64,000 nt of DNA from Pseudomonadota bacterium (GCA_018241685.1 JAFEDJ010000069.1:1-64000); one strand, 5' to 3'. Shown: positions 8,819 through 17,945, counted from the first letter of the stretch. Notes: generated by a model from the letters alone, not told the origin. Translations and numbers: made by a program.

Positions 8819-9595
8819 ATGGAAAACTGGATGCCCACCCTGCTCTTCAGCACCACCGATATTTCCGCCCTGGCAGCAGCCTTTGCGATTCTGGTTGTCG
8901 CCTACGCCATCTTTGCGCTGCTCGGCTTCGGCTCCGCGCTCATCGCCAGCACGCCGCTGGCCTGGGTGATGCCCGTCAGCCGCATCGTGCCCCTGCTCGC
9001 CCTGCTCGACGCAGCGGGCTCACTGCAGCGGGGCTACCAGGCCCGCCACCTGATCGACCGGAGCAGCCTGGGGCGCCTGGTGCCCGGCATGCTGGGCGGC
9101 CAGTTGGTCGGCGTGAGCCTGCTGGCCCATCTGCCGCTGGGCATCCTGGCGATGCTGCTCGGTGTCTTCGTGGCCGGCTACGGCCTGCGGGAACTGCGCG
9201 GGCGTCGCGGATCTGCGGCACCCGGGCAAGGTGCCGCGTGGCTGTACGGGGGGTTCGGAGGAGTATTGGGCGGGCTGTTCGGCAGCGGCGGCTTCGTCTA
9301 TGCCACTTACCTGCAGGCCCATCTGCCCGAACGGGAAGCCTATCGAGCCACCCAGGCGGTCATGATCGCCCTGTCCACCGGCTGGCGGATCGCCTTGTGC
9401 GTGGCCGCCGGCCTCATCGACGGACGCCTGCTCCTCACCGCACTGGTGCTGCTTCCAGCCGCCTATCTGGGCCTGGCGCTGGGTCGGCATGTGGACCAGC
9501 GCCTGAGCGGAGCGGGTTTTGCCAGGCTGCTTAACCTGTTCCTGATCGCCTCCGGCCTGGCCTTGATCGGCAAGGGCATGCAGCAAATGGGATGA
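8819..9595 (+). CDS. TauE/SafE-family sulfite/anion exporter
   Basis: About 258 residues and mostly hydrophobic, with some eight predicted membrane segments in the inner membrane. The two-fold repeated TauE/SafE layout is visible: an N-terminal half with a GFGSALIASTPLAW stretch, and GGFGGVLGGLFGSGG opening the second half (about residues 140-155). Family members export sulfite, sulfoacetate or other organic sulfur or carboxylate anions. Start codons at 8819 and 8831 are both plausible; an upstream TTG in frame is less likely. It is divergent from the LysR gene, which probably regulates it. Confidence 0.85.
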   Translation: MENWMPTLLFSTTDISALAAAFAILVVAYAIFALLGFGSALIASTPLAWVMPVSRIVPLLALLDAAGSLQRGYQARHLIDRSSLGRLVPGMLGGQLVGVSLLAHLPLGILAMLLGVFVAGYGLRELRGRRGSAAPGQGAAWLYGGFGGVLGGLFGSGGFVYATYLQAHLPEREAYRATQAVMIALSTGWRIALCVAAGLIDGRLLLTALVLLPAAYLGLALGRHVDQRLSGAGFARLLNLFLIASGLALIGKGMQQMG

Positions 9596-9597
9596 AT

Positions 9598-9630
9598 GGA
9601 ATTTCCCGCGGCCACGACCGCGGGTATTCC
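9598..9630. terminator. Hairpin between convergent genes
   Basis: GGAAT-TT-CCCGCGG pairs with CCGCGGG-T-ATTCC between the exporter stop and the small membrane-protein stop. No strong T-run is present on either strand, so this is a likely but weak bidirectional terminator. Confidence 0.5.
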
Positions 9631-9631
9631 G

Positions 9632-9772
9632 TCAGCCGTAAACCTTGCACATCAGCGGCGAGGCCACCCGCGGAGTGAAATAGCCGAGCGCAAAGAAGAA
9701 CGCGCACAGCAGCAGCAACCCGAGGACACGCCGCCTGTTGCGGTGCCACCAGTAGGCGAGAGCTCGGAGCAT
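9632..9772 (-). CDS. Small single-pass membrane protein
   Basis: 46 residues: a basic N-terminus (HRNRRR at about 10-15) followed by one hydrophobic segment (VLGLLLLCAFFFALGYF, about 16-32) and a short tail. The ATG lies 5 bases downstream of the orn stop on the same strand, suggesting a shared transcript. The positive-inside rule puts the N-terminus in the cytoplasm. Function unknown. A longer frame reads upstream through orn, but the M-L-R-A-L start at 9772 is the sensible one. Confidence 0.55.
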   Translation of the reverse strand: MLRALAYWWHRNRRRVLGLLLLCAFFFALGYFTPRVASPLMCKVYG

Positions 9773-9777
9773 GGCGC

Positions 9778-10323
9778 TCACACTTTCAGGAAGTGTTCCC
9801 GGTAGTAGCGCAGTTCGGCGATCGACTCGTGGATGTCGGCCAGGGCCTGGTGGGCGCCCTTCTTCTCTAGACCCTTGTAGACATCCGGACGCCAACGGCG
9901 GACCAGCTCCTTGAGGGTGGACACGTCCAGGTTGCGGTAATGGAACCAGTCTTCCAGCTTGGGCATGTAGCGCGCCATGAAGCGGCGATCCTGGCCGATG
10001 GAGTTGCCACACATCGGCGAGGTGCGCGACGGGATGTACTGCTTCATGAACTCCAGGTAGATCGCCTCGGCTTCCGCTTCGCCGACAGTGGATGCCTTAA
10101 CCCGGTCAATCAGGCCGGAACGGCCGTGGGTGTTCTTGTTCCACTCGTCCATGCCGTCGAGCACGGCGTCCGGCTGATGAACTGCGATGACTGGGCCTTC
10201 CGCCACCACGTCGAGATTGCTGTTGGTGACGACCATCGCCATCTCGATGATGCGGTCGCTGTCGGGATTCAGGCCGGTCATTTCCATGTCCAGCCAGATG
10301 AGGTGATTCTGGTCCTGTGCCAT
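9778..10323 (-). CDS. orn: Oligoribonuclease
   Basis: 181 residues, the normal length. This DEDDh exoribonuclease degrades 2-5 nt RNA and pGpG to mononucleotides in the cytoplasm. Motifs are WLDMEMTGL (ExoI, residues 10-18), NSIGQDRRFM (ExoII) and HQALADIHES (ExoIII His and Asp). The start is the ATG at 10323 directly before AQDQNHLIW. The frame continues upstream without homology. The gene is divergent from the M48 protease gene across 94 bases. Confidence 0.96.
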   Translation of the reverse strand: MAQDQNHLIWLDMEMTGLNPDSDRIIEMAMVVTNSNLDVVAEGPVIAVHQPDAVLDGMDEWNKNTHGRSGLIDRVKASTVGEAEAEAIYLEFMKQYIPSRTSPMCGNSIGQDRRFMARYMPKLEDWFHYRNLDVSTLKELVRRWRPDVYKGLEKKGAHQALADIHESIAELRYYREHFLKV

Positions 10324-10417
10324 AATCGGCTCGCTTTTCGGTAAAGGCGCGATTTTACGCGCTTGCCGATTCCCGTCACGCCTTCCAGCGCTTTCCCCCG
10401 GTGTCTTTTCCCGACCG

Positions 10418-11671
10418 ATGACCTCCAGCAGCTTCACCGCCCTGTTCCTCGTCGCCCTTGGCGCCGGCCTGCTCACCCGTCTGTGGCTGGCCCAGCGGCA
10501 GATCCGCCACGTGGCCGGCCACCGGGCCGCCGTGCCGGCCGCCTTCGCGGCGAGCATCGCCCTCGACGCCCATCAGAAAGCAGCGGACTACACGGTGGCC
10601 CGGGTCAGGCTGGGCATCATCGACCTGCTGATCTCTGCCGCCCTGCTGCTGGGCCTGACCGTCGGCGACGGCCTGCAGGCGCTGTTCGCACTGAGCGCCG
10701 CCGTATTCACACCCGGTACGCTGCAGCACGGTGTCGCCTTCATCGCGTTGGTGGCATCGGTCTCCTGGCTGGTAGACCTGCCGCTCACCGTCTATCGCAG
10801 CTTCGGGCTGGAAGCCCGCTTCGGCTTCAACCGGTTGACCCCTGCGCTGTTCGTGGCCGACACGCTGAAGGGCATCGTGCTGTCCGCCGTTATCGGCCTG
10901 CCGCTGATCAGCTTCGTGCTGTGGTTGATGGCGGCCATGGGCCCGCTGTGGTGGCTGTACGTGTGGGCCTTCTGGCTGGGCTTCAACCTGCTCGTGCTGC
11001 TGGTCTACCCGACCTTCATCGCCCCCCTGTTCAACAAGTTCCAGCCCCTGGAAGACGGCCCACTGAAGGCCCGGATCGAAGGCCTGATGGAACGCTGCGG
11101 CTTCCGCCTGTCCGGGCTGTTCGTGATGGACGGCTCCAAGCGCTCGGCCCATGGCAACGCTTACTTCACCGGCTTTGGCGCCGCCAAGCGCATCGTCTTC
11201 TTCGACACGCTGCTGGAAAAACTCGCCCCCACCGAAGTGGAAGCGGTACTGGCCCACGAGCTCGGCCATTATCACCACCACCATCTGTGGAAACGCTTGG
11301 CCGTCATCGGCGCCGGCAGCCTGGTGTTCTTTGGACTGCTGGGCCATCTCGCCGGTCAGGACTGGTTCTTCAACGGGCTGGGCGTGCAGGAAAGCGGCAC
11401 TGCAACGACGCTGGTGCTGTTCGCGCTGGTGCTGCCGATCTTCACCTTCCCGCTGACTCCGCTGATGAGCATGTGGTCGCGGCGCCATGAATTCCAGGCC
11501 GACGCCTACGCGGCCAGCCAGGCACCGGCCACCGAACTGGTCAGCGCCTTGGTCAAACTGTACCGGGACAATGCCTCGACCCTCACGCCGGACCCGCTCT
11601 ACTCCAGCGTCTATGACTCCCACCCGCCGGCGGCAATCCGCATCGCCCGTCTGCAAGGGGCTGCGCGATGA
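10418..11671 (+). CDS. M48-family (Ste24/CAAX prenyl protease 1-like) membrane zinc peptidase
   Basis: 417 residues. Several N-terminal membrane segments precede the peptidase domain with HELGHYHHHH (HExxH zinc site, about residues 284-293) and a downstream EFQADAYA glutamate. It matches the bacterial Ste24 homologues of the inner membrane, and its bacterial substrate is unknown. The stop overlaps the rsgA start (ATGA-type overlap), so the two are co-translated; the orn-M48-rsgA neighbourhood is common in betaproteobacteria. Confidence 0.9.
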   Translation: MTSSSFTALFLVALGAGLLTRLWLAQRQIRHVAGHRAAVPAAFAASIALDAHQKAADYTVARVRLGIIDLLISAALLLGLTVGDGLQALFALSAAVFTPGTLQHGVAFIALVASVSWLVDLPLTVYRSFGLEARFGFNRLTPALFVADTLKGIVLSAVIGLPLISFVLWLMAAMGPLWWLYVWAFWLGFNLLVLLVYPTFIAPLFNKFQPLEDGPLKARIEGLMERCGFRLSGLFVMDGSKRSAHGNAYFTGFGAAKRIVFFDTLLEKLAPTEVEAVLAHELGHYHHHHLWKRLAVIGAGSLVFFGLLGHLAGQDWFFNGLGVQESGTATTLVLFALVLPIFTFPLTPLMSMWSRRHEFQADAYAASQAPATELVSALVKLYRDNASTLTPDPLYSSVYDSHPPAAIRIARLQGAAR

Positions 11672-12561
11672 AGGCCGTCGGCACCCTGGTGGCCGCTTTC
11701 GGTCGGCAGTACGAAGTCCGCTCCGAATCGGGCGAGATCCTGCTGTGCGTACCGCGAGGCAAGAAGAGCCTGTTCGCTTGCGGCGACCGGGTCCATTACG
11801 CGACTACCGGCCCCGGCCAGGGCGTCATCGAGAAGCTCATCGAGCGCAGCAGCCTGCTCTATCGTTCGGACGCCTGGCGCCAGAAGCTGATCGCCGCTAA
11901 CGCGACCCAGGTCGCACTGGTGGTGGCGACGGAGCCCAGCTTCTCGGACGAGTTCCTCTCACGCTGCCTCTGCGCTGCGGAAAGCCAGCATCTCAAGGTA
12001 CTGATCGTACTGAACAAGACCGATCTGAGCGCCAACCTTGAAGCGGCCCGCGCCCAGCTGGCGCCCTTCGTCACCCTGGGCTACCCGGTGCTGGAACTAT
12101 CCGCATTGAGTGATGTGGAGTTGCTGCGCGCCCGCCTGATCGGCGAGACGAGCCTGCTGGTGGGGCAATCCGGCATGGGCAAATCCACATTGACCAATGC
12201 CCTGATCCCCGAGGCACGGGCCGAGACTCGCGAGATCTCCGAAGTGCTGGATACCGGCAAGCACACCACCACCTTCGCCCGTCTTTATACGCTGCCGGAA
12301 GGCGGCGGCATCATCGACAGCCCGGGCATGCAGACTTTCGGCCTGGTGCATCTCAGCGCCGAAGAGCTCGAAGACAGTTTCCGCGAGTTTCGCCCCTACC
12401 GCGGCGAATGCCGCTTCCGCGACTGCCGCCACGACGCCGAACCGGGCTGCGCGCTACGCGAGGCCGCGGACAGCGGCAAGATCGATCCCCGCCGCCTGCG
12501 CCAGTTCCTGCAGTTCCGCACCGAGTGCGAACAGGGCCGGCGCATGGCCCAGGGATGGTGA
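11668..12561 (+). CDS. rsgA: Small ribosomal subunit biogenesis GTPase RsgA
   Basis: 297 residues. A circularly permuted GTPase that checks late 30S subunit assembly. Order seen: OB-fold (about 1-75), G4 NKTD (about 113), then G1 GQSGMGKSTL (about 167-176), G2/G3 with DSPGMQ, and a C-terminal zinc knuckle CRFRDCRH...GC (about 250-265). It overlaps the upstream M48 gene by 4 bases. Its stop is 9 bases from the stop of the convergent peptidase gene. Confidence 0.96.
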   Translation: MKAVGTLVAAFGRQYEVRSESGEILLCVPRGKKSLFACGDRVHYATTGPGQGVIEKLIERSSLLYRSDAWRQKLIAANATQVALVVATEPSFSDEFLSRCLCAAESQHLKVLIVLNKTDLSANLEAARAQLAPFVTLGYPVLELSALSDVELLRARLIGETSLLVGQSGMGKSTLTNALIPEARAETREISEVLDTGKHTTTFARLYTLPEGGGIIDSPGMQTFGLVHLSAEELEDSFREFRPYRGECRFRDCRHDAEPGCALREAADSGKIDPRRLRQFLQFRTECEQGRRMAQGW

Positions 12562-12570
12562 GAACCGAGC

Positions 12571-13332
12571 TTAAGCGTCGCCTTTCGGGGCCGCTTCGCC
12601 ACTGAGCCAATCCGGGTTGGGCAACTCGTCGAAGGCGTGACCGAGGGCTTCGCTCCAGCGGTTGCGGATCATCGCGAAGTATTCGTTCTTCGCGTCGATG
12701 CTGACGTGGGACGAAATCTTGAGCTCATCGGTCTTGAGAATGGCCAGATCCAAGGGCACGCCCACCGACAGGTTCGAGCGGATCGTCGAATCCATGGAGA
12801 TCAATGCCAGTTTGGCTGCCTCGTCCAGGCTGGTCTGGCTCTTCACGACGCGGTCGATGATCGGCTTGCCGTACTTGGACTCGCCGATCTGGAAGTACGG
12901 CGTATCCGGCGTGGCTTCGATGAAGTTGCCGGCCGCGTAGATGTGGAACAGGCGCGGCGCTTCATTGCCGATCTGCCCGCCAAGAATCAGCGCCGCGGTG
13001 AAATCGATGCCGAAGCTCTGCAGCGCGTCCGCATCGCGCCGATGCACCTCGCGCAGCGTGTCGCCCACGTGCCGGGCCGCCTCGAACATGTTCGGCATCG
13101 ACCACAGGTTTTCCCGCCCGTCCTGGGCCGCCATCGCCTCACGCAGCATCGACACCAGTTGCTGCGTGATCGCTAGATTGCCCGAGCTCATCAGGACCAT
13201 CACCCGCTCACCGGAGCGCTGGAAGATGGACATCTTGCGGAAGGTATTGATGTGGTCGACGCCCGCATTGGTACGGGAATCCGACAGGAAAACCATACCT
13301 GCATCGAGCAGCATGCTGACACAATAAGTCAT
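12571..13332 (-). CDS. Proteasome-like peptidase (Anbu/BPH-type)
   Basis: 253 residues of the Ntn-hydrolase proteasome beta-subunit family. After Met removal the N-terminal Thr of MTYCVSM would be the nucleophile, followed by the family signature LSDSRTNAGVDH (about residues 16-27). Anbu and the betaproteobacterial proteasome homologue (BPH) form self-compartmentalised rings without an ATPase partner. I cannot separate the two subfamilies by eye. The ATP-grasp, alpha-E and transglutaminase-like genes that usually flank anbu are absent here. Monocistronic; convergent with rsgA. Confidence 0.8.
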   Translation of the reverse strand: MTYCVSMLLDAGMVFLSDSRTNAGVDHINTFRKMSIFQRSGERVMVLMSSGNLAITQQLVSMLREAMAAQDGRENLWSMPNMFEAARHVGDTLREVHRRDADALQSFGIDFTAALILGGQIGNEAPRLFHIYAAGNFIEATPDTPYFQIGESKYGKPIIDRVVKSQTSLDEAAKLALISMDSTIRSNLSVGVPLDLAILKTDELKISSHVSIDAKNEYFAMIRNRWSEALGHAFDELPNPDWLSGEAAPKGDA

Positions 13333-13344
13333 GGGGAAAGTCCC

Positions 13345-13375
13345 AAGAAAAAGGCGGTCCGGATGACGGACCGCC
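13345..13375 (-). terminator. Terminator of the pheST-ihfA-merR operon
   Basis: GGCGGTCCG (13353-13361) pairs with CGGACCGCC (13367-13375). On the minus strand the stem is followed by TTTTTCTT. Confidence 0.88.
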
Positions 13376-13410
13376 GGGAGAGTTTGGAAGCTGTGTAACG
13401 CGCCGTCGCG

Positions 13411-13788
13411 TCAGCGACGCAGATCGTCGAGAATGGACTTGATCTCGGCGCGGATGTCGCTCAACTGCCCGCGCAAACCGGCGGCCTCTTCCACATCCTC
13501 AAGCTTGCGCACCCCCAACTCGCCAAGTTGATTGCGTGCGCCGGAAATGGTGAAGCCGTCTCGGTACAACAGTTCGCGAATCCGGCGAATCAGCAGCACT
13601 TCATGATGCTGATAATAGCGCCGATTGCCGCCCCGCTTGACCGGCCGCAACTGGGTGAACTCCTGCTCCCAGTAACGCAGCACATGAGGCTTGACCCCGC
13701 ACAGATCGCTGACCTCACCGATGGTGAAGTAACGCTTGGCGGGAATCGGCGGCAATTCGGCTATCGCCGGAACTTCACTTTGCGACAT
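13411..13788 (-). CDS. MerR-family regulator of the pheST-ihfA operon
   Basis: 125 residues. The MerR helix-turn-helix YFTIGEVSDLCGVKPHVLRYW (about 20-40) and the wing with RPVKRGGNRRYYQ are clear; the C-terminus is a short dimerisation helix. It overlaps the end of ihfA by 14 bases and closes the operon, a conserved betaproteobacterial arrangement. No metal-binding cysteines are placed as in metal sensors, so the effector is unknown. Confidence 0.92.
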   Translation of the reverse strand: MSQSEVPAIAELPPIPAKRYFTIGEVSDLCGVKPHVLRYWEQEFTQLRPVKRGGNRRYYQHHEVLLIRRIRELLYRDGFTISGARNQLGELGVRKLEDVEEAAGLRGQLSDIRAEIKSILDDLRR

Positions 13789-14080
13789 CGCTCAGTTGCT
13801 CCACATTGGCCTTGAGCTTTTGGCTGGCGTGGAAAGTCACCACACGCCGGGCGGTGATGGGGATCTCTTCGCCAGTCTTGGGGTTTCGACCTGGACGCTG
13901 CGGTTTCTCACGAAGCTGGAAGTTGCCGAAGCCGGAGAGCTTGACGCAATCCCCGCGCTCCAGCGCCAGGCGAATCTCCTCGAAGAAGCACTCGACCATA
14001 TCCTTGGCTTCGCGCTTGTTGAGTCCCACCTGCTCAAACAGCATATCGGCGAGTTCCGCCTTGGTAAGTGTCATACCCAT
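13775..14080 (-). CDS. ihfA: Integration host factor subunit alpha
   Basis: 101 residues. The small DNA-bending protein pairs with IhfB (encoded at 25856-26140). The DNABII core GFGNFQLREKPQRPGRNPKTGE (shown in part: GRNPKTGE) and the DNA-intercalating proline region are intact. Start at 14080 (MGMTLTK) or 14074 (MTLTK); neither has a strong ribosome site, consistent with coupling to pheT, which ends 6 bases upstream. Confidence 0.95.
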   Translation of the reverse strand: MGMTLTKAELADMLFEQVGLNKREAKDMVECFFEEIRLALERGDCVKLSGFGNFQLREKPQRPGRNPKTGEEIPITARRVVTFHASQKLKANVEQLSDVAK

Positions 14081-14086
14081 GTTGAC

Positions 14087-16465
14087 TCAGGCCCTCAACT
14101 TCGCGCCGAGATTTTCTTCGGCATGGCGGGTCAGGGCAGTCATCGTGGCATCCACTTCAGCGTCCTCCAGAGTCCGCTGAGTTTCTTGCATAACTACGCG
14201 GAAAGCAAGGCTTTTCCGGTTCGGCTCGATACCCTTGCCCTGGTACTGGTCGAACAGTTCGATGCGCTGCACAATGGCCGGCGCCACCTGCTGAAGGCCC
14301 TTCAACAGACTTGCCGCCGCCACGCTCTGCTCGACGACCAGCGCCAGGTCACGGGTCACCGCCGGGAAGCGGGACAGCTCCTTATAGGCCGGCGTCAGCG
14401 TGCCAAGCAGCGCCTCGAGTTCGATCTCGAAAACCACCGGCGCGGTGCCCAGCTCATAGCGCTGTACCCAAATCGGGTGCAGTTCCCCAATGAAGCCGAT
14501 TTCACGGCCATCAAGCAGCACACGTGCAGAACGGCCGGGATGCAGGGCCGGATGCGAGGCCCGCTCGAACTCTGCGACACGCGGGAACAACAGGGCTTCC
14601 AGGTCCGCCTTGACGTCGTAGAAATCCACGTTGCGGTTGGACTCACCCCATTGCTCAGCCTTTGCCAGGCCAGCAGCCAACGCGGCCACACGTAGCGGTT
14701 GATGGTAGCCCTCCACCGGCTTGCCGGCAGCATCCTTGGCGAAGCAGCGGCCGATCTCGAAGACGCGGACGCGGTTGGTCTGACGCTTGCGGTTGGTCAC
14801 CACGTTGGACACCAGGCCGCCGATCAGACTGGAGCGCATGACGCTCATCTGGCTGGCGATCGGGTTGGCCAGACGGACCGGGTCAGCGTTGCCACTGAAG
14901 TCCTTCTCCCAGACCTCTTCGACGAAGGCGAAGTTGATGACCTCCTGGTACTCACGGCCGGCGATCAGCCGGCGGACGGTCATCGTGTCGCGGCGGGCCT
15001 CAGGGCGCGGCAACATGCTGATCGGGCCCTTCGGGGCGACGGTCGGGATGTTGTCGTAACCAAGCAAGCGCGCGATCTCCTCGATGAGGTCTTCCTCGAT
15101 CTCCAAGTCGAAGCGGTAGGACGGCGGCGTGACGACAAAATCCTCACCATCACGGGCCACCTGGAGATTCAGGCGGGTAAACATCTCGGCGACATGGTCG
15201 GCCGTCAGCTGGATGCCCAGCACGCGGCGCACACGAGCTGCGCGCAGGCGGATCGGCGCACGAACGGGCAGCTTGGCTGCATCGACGACTTCGTTCACCG
15301 GACCGGCGGAACCGCCGCAGATGTCCAGGATCAGGCGAGTCGCCCGCTCGATGGCCTGGCCGGCCAGTGCGAAGTCGACACCGCGCTCGAAGCGGTAGGA
15401 CGCATCCGACGAGAAACCATAGGCACGCGCGCGCCCAGCGATCGCATCGGGAGCGAAGAACGCGCTCTCCAGGAACAGATCGGTGGTTTCCAGGGTGATA
15501 CCGCTTTCCTCGCCGCCCATGATGCCGGCCAGCGCCAGCGCGCGGGACTCGTCGGCGATCAGGAGCGTGTCGGCCGCCGGCGTGACGGTCTGACCGTTGA
15601 GCAGCAGCACCTGCTCGCCCGCCGTCGGGAAACGCACGTGAATGGCGCCGTTCAGCTTGGCCTCATCGAAGGCATGCAGCGGCTGGCCCAGTTCGAGCAT
15701 CACATAGTTGGTGACATCCACCAGCGCGCTGATCGAGCGGATGCCGCTACGGGCCAGGCGCTGCTTCATCCAGTCGGGCGTCGCAGCCTTGGCGTCGACA
15801 CCGCGGATGATCCGGCCGGCGTAACGCGGACAAGCTTCCGGCGCGTCGAGCACAATGGCACGCACGGCATCATGGGCGGGCGCCACGGGCTCGCCCGCCG
15901 GCAAGCTGAGCGGCTTGCCGGTCAGCGCCGCCACTTCGCGGGCGATGCCGGTGAGGCTCAGGCAGTCTGCACGGTTCGGCGTCAGCTTGATGGTGAACAG
16001 GGTGTCGTTGAGATCGAGGTATTCGCGCAGGTCGGTGCCGACGGGCGCGTCTTCCGGCAGCACCAGCAGGCCGTTGCTTTCTTCGGAGATACCCAGCTCC
16101 TTGGCGGAACACAGCATGCCGAAGGATTCGACGCCGCGCAGCTTGGCCGCCTTGATGCCAAAACCGGCCAAGTCGGCGCCCACCAGCGCACACGGGATCT
16201 TGATGCCGGCGGCCGCATTCGGCGCGCCGCAGACGATCTGCAGCAACTCGCCCTGCCCCGCGTCCACCTTGCAGACGCGCAGCTTGTCAGCGTTGGGGTG
16301 CTTTTCGGCCTCGACGATCTGCGCGACCACCACCTTGGAAAACTGGGCGGCCACGCCGTCCTGCTCTTCCACTTCCAGCCCCGCCATCGTGAGCAAATGC
16401 CCAAGCGCGTCCGAATCGAGGTCCGGACTGACGAAGCTGCGCAACCAGAGTTCTGAGAATTGCAT
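14087..16465 (-). CDS. pheT: Phenylalanyl-tRNA synthetase beta subunit
   Basis: 792 residues, full length. Order: N-terminal EMAP-type tRNA-binding domain (KHPNADKLRVCKVD near 57), B3/B4 editing region, B5 domain, catalytic-like core, and C-terminal anticodon-binding FDX-ACB domain (KELSRFPAVTRDLA near residue 700). Works as alpha2-beta2 with PheS. It starts 4 bases after the pheS stop and precedes ihfA. Confidence 0.97.
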   Translation of the reverse strand: MQFSELWLRSFVSPDLDSDALGHLLTMAGLEVEEQDGVAAQFSKVVVAQIVEAEKHPNADKLRVCKVDAGQGELLQIVCGAPNAAAGIKIPCALVGADLAGFGIKAAKLRGVESFGMLCSAKELGISEESNGLLVLPEDAPVGTDLREYLDLNDTLFTIKLTPNRADCLSLTGIAREVAALTGKPLSLPAGEPVAPAHDAVRAIVLDAPEACPRYAGRIIRGVDAKAATPDWMKQRLARSGIRSISALVDVTNYVMLELGQPLHAFDEAKLNGAIHVRFPTAGEQVLLLNGQTVTPAADTLLIADESRALALAGIMGGEESGITLETTDLFLESAFFAPDAIAGRARAYGFSSDASYRFERGVDFALAGQAIERATRLILDICGGSAGPVNEVVDAAKLPVRAPIRLRAARVRRVLGIQLTADHVAEMFTRLNLQVARDGEDFVVTPPSYRFDLEIEEDLIEEIARLLGYDNIPTVAPKGPISMLPRPEARRDTMTVRRLIAGREYQEVINFAFVEEVWEKDFSGNADPVRLANPIASQMSVMRSSLIGGLVSNVVTNRKRQTNRVRVFEIGRCFAKDAAGKPVEGYHQPLRVAALAAGLAKAEQWGESNRNVDFYDVKADLEALLFPRVAEFERASHPALHPGRSARVLLDGREIGFIGELHPIWVQRYELGTAPVVFEIELEALLGTLTPAYKELSRFPAVTRDLALVVEQSVAAASLLKGLQQVAPAIVQRIELFDQYQGKGIEPNRKSLAFRVVMQETQRTLEDAEVDATMTALTRHAEENLGAKLRA

Positions 16466-16468
16466 GGC

Positions 16469-17500
16469 TTACCTGAATTGACCGAGGAAACGAAGATCGC
16501 CTTCGAAGAACAGGCGAAGGTCATTGACGCCATACCGCAGCATGGTCAGCCGATCGGGCCCCATGCCGAAAGCAAAGCCGGTGTAACGCTCGGGGTCGAT
16601 GCCGCCGGAGCGCAATACGTTGGGGTGCATCATTCCGCAGCCGGCGATCTCCAGCCAGCGCCCCTTCAGCGCACCGCTCATGAAAGCCACGTCGATCTCG
16701 GCGGACGGCTCGGTGAACGGGAAGAAGGACGGACGGAAACGCACCTGCAGATCGTCGCTCTCAAAGAAGCTGCGCAGGAAGTCGGCGACCACGCCCTTCA
16801 GGTCGGCAAAGCTGACGCTCTCGCCCACCCACAGACCTTCGACCTGGTGGAACATCGGGGAGTGGGTGGCATCCGAATCGACGCGGTACACACGGCCCGG
16901 CGCGATCACGCGCAGCTCGGGCATCGTGTCGCGATCCTTGTAGGCCTCCACGTGGGCCTGCATCGCGCGGATCTGGACCGGGCTGGTATGGGTGCGCAGC
17001 AGCACGCCCTCGCCGTTCTCCAGATAGAAGGTGTCGTGCATCGAACGGGCCGGATGGTTGGCCGGGGTGTTCAATGCCGTGAAATTGTAGAAGTCGGTCT
17101 CGATCTCCGGCCCTTCAGCCACATCGAAGCCGATGGAGCGGAACAGTTGTTCGACACGCTCCAGCGTACGCACCACCGGGTGCAGACCACCGATGCCGGC
17201 GCCACGGCCAGGCAGGGTCACATCCAGCGCTTCGGCAGCCAATTGCGCTTCGAGTGCGGCCTGCTGCAGCGCATCGCGGCGCGCGTTGAGTTGCGCTTCG
17301 ATGGCGGCCTTGGCCTTGTTGATCTCGGCACCGGCCGTCTTGCGGGCTTCCGGATCGAGTTTGCCGAGGCCTTTCAGCAGTTCGGTGAGGGAACCGCCCT
17401 TGCCCAGGTAGCGCGCCTTGGCGGCCTCCAGGGCTGCTCCGTCCGCGGCGGCGGCGAAATCCACGCCTGCTTGCGCGACGAGTTGATCGAGTTGATCCAT
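16469..17500 (-). CDS. pheS: Phenylalanyl-tRNA synthetase alpha subunit
   Basis: 343 residues. Class II synthetase core with an N-terminal coiled coil. Motif 2 region MFHQVEGLWVGE and motif 3 GMGPDRLTMLRYG are present. ACAGGA lies just before the ATG. A strong terminator hairpin lies 29 bases upstream, between rplT and pheS, so pheST is either separately promoted or controlled by read-through. Confidence 0.97.
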   Translation of the reverse strand: MDQLDQLVAQAGVDFAAAADGAALEAAKARYLGKGGSLTELLKGLGKLDPEARKTAGAEINKAKAAIEAQLNARRDALQQAALEAQLAAEALDVTLPGRGAGIGGLHPVVRTLERVEQLFRSIGFDVAEGPEIETDFYNFTALNTPANHPARSMHDTFYLENGEGVLLRTHTSPVQIRAMQAHVEAYKDRDTMPELRVIAPGRVYRVDSDATHSPMFHQVEGLWVGESVSFADLKGVVADFLRSFFESDDLQVRFRPSFFPFTEPSAEIDVAFMSGALKGRWLEIAGCGMMHPNVLRSGGIDPERYTGFAFGMGPDRLTMLRYGVNDLRLFFEGDLRFLGQFR

Positions 17501-17528
17501 TTTTCCTGTCTTATCCCGGGTTCAGGAC

Positions 17529-17558
17529 AAAAAAAAGGAGGCTAGGCCTCCTTTTTTC
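17529..17558 (-). terminator. Terminator/attenuator between rplT and pheS
   Basis: GGAGGC (17537-17542) pairs with GCCTCC (17546-17551), extended by A6/T6 pairs, followed by eight T on the minus strand; it would also work on the plus strand. In E. coli this position carries the pheST attenuator, but I find no Phe-rich leader peptide in the 71-base gap here. Confidence 0.85.
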
Positions 17559-17571
17559 GTGCTGCGCAAGA

Positions 17572-17931
17572 TTACGCAGCGAGCTTGGCCTTGGCTTGTT
17601 CGGCGAGCGCCGCAAAAGCGGGCTTGTCGAACACGGCCAGGTCGGCCAGAACCTTGCGGTCCACTTCGATGGAGGCCTTCTTCAGACCGTTCATGAAGCG
17701 GCTGTAGGTCAGACCAACTTCACGGGCGGCCGCGTTGATACGGGCGATCCACAGGGCACGGAACTGACGCTTGCGCTGACGACGGTCACGGTAAGCGTAC
17801 TGACCGGCCTTCATCACCGCCTGCTTGGCGATCCGATATACGTTCTTGCGACGGCCGCGATAGCCCTTGGCTTGATCGAGGACCTTCTTGTGGCGGGCGC
17901 GAGCGGTTACACCGCGTTTAACTCGGGGCAT
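17572..17931 (-). CDS. rplT: 50S ribosomal protein L20
   Basis: 119 residues, the standard length: a very basic protein starting MPRVKRGVTARARHKK, with GYRGRRKNVYRIA. It binds 23S rRNA early in 50S assembly and represses its own operon in many bacteria. It starts 14 bases after rpmI. Confidence 0.98.
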   Translation of the reverse strand: MPRVKRGVTARARHKKVLDQAKGYRGRRKNVYRIAKQAVMKAGQYAYRDRRQRKRQFRALWIARINAAAREVGLTYSRFMNGLKKASIEVDRKVLADLAVFDKPAFAALAEQAKAKLAA

Positions 17932-17945
17932 TGCGTTCTCCTAAA

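Noticed and set aside
14699..16456. A 585-codon plus-strand open frame opposite pheT
   Set aside because: Antisense shadow of pheT with no recognisable domain.
17501..17571. A pheM-type leader peptide controlling pheST
   Set aside because: The attenuator-like hairpin is present but there is no start codon followed by Phe codons in the gap.
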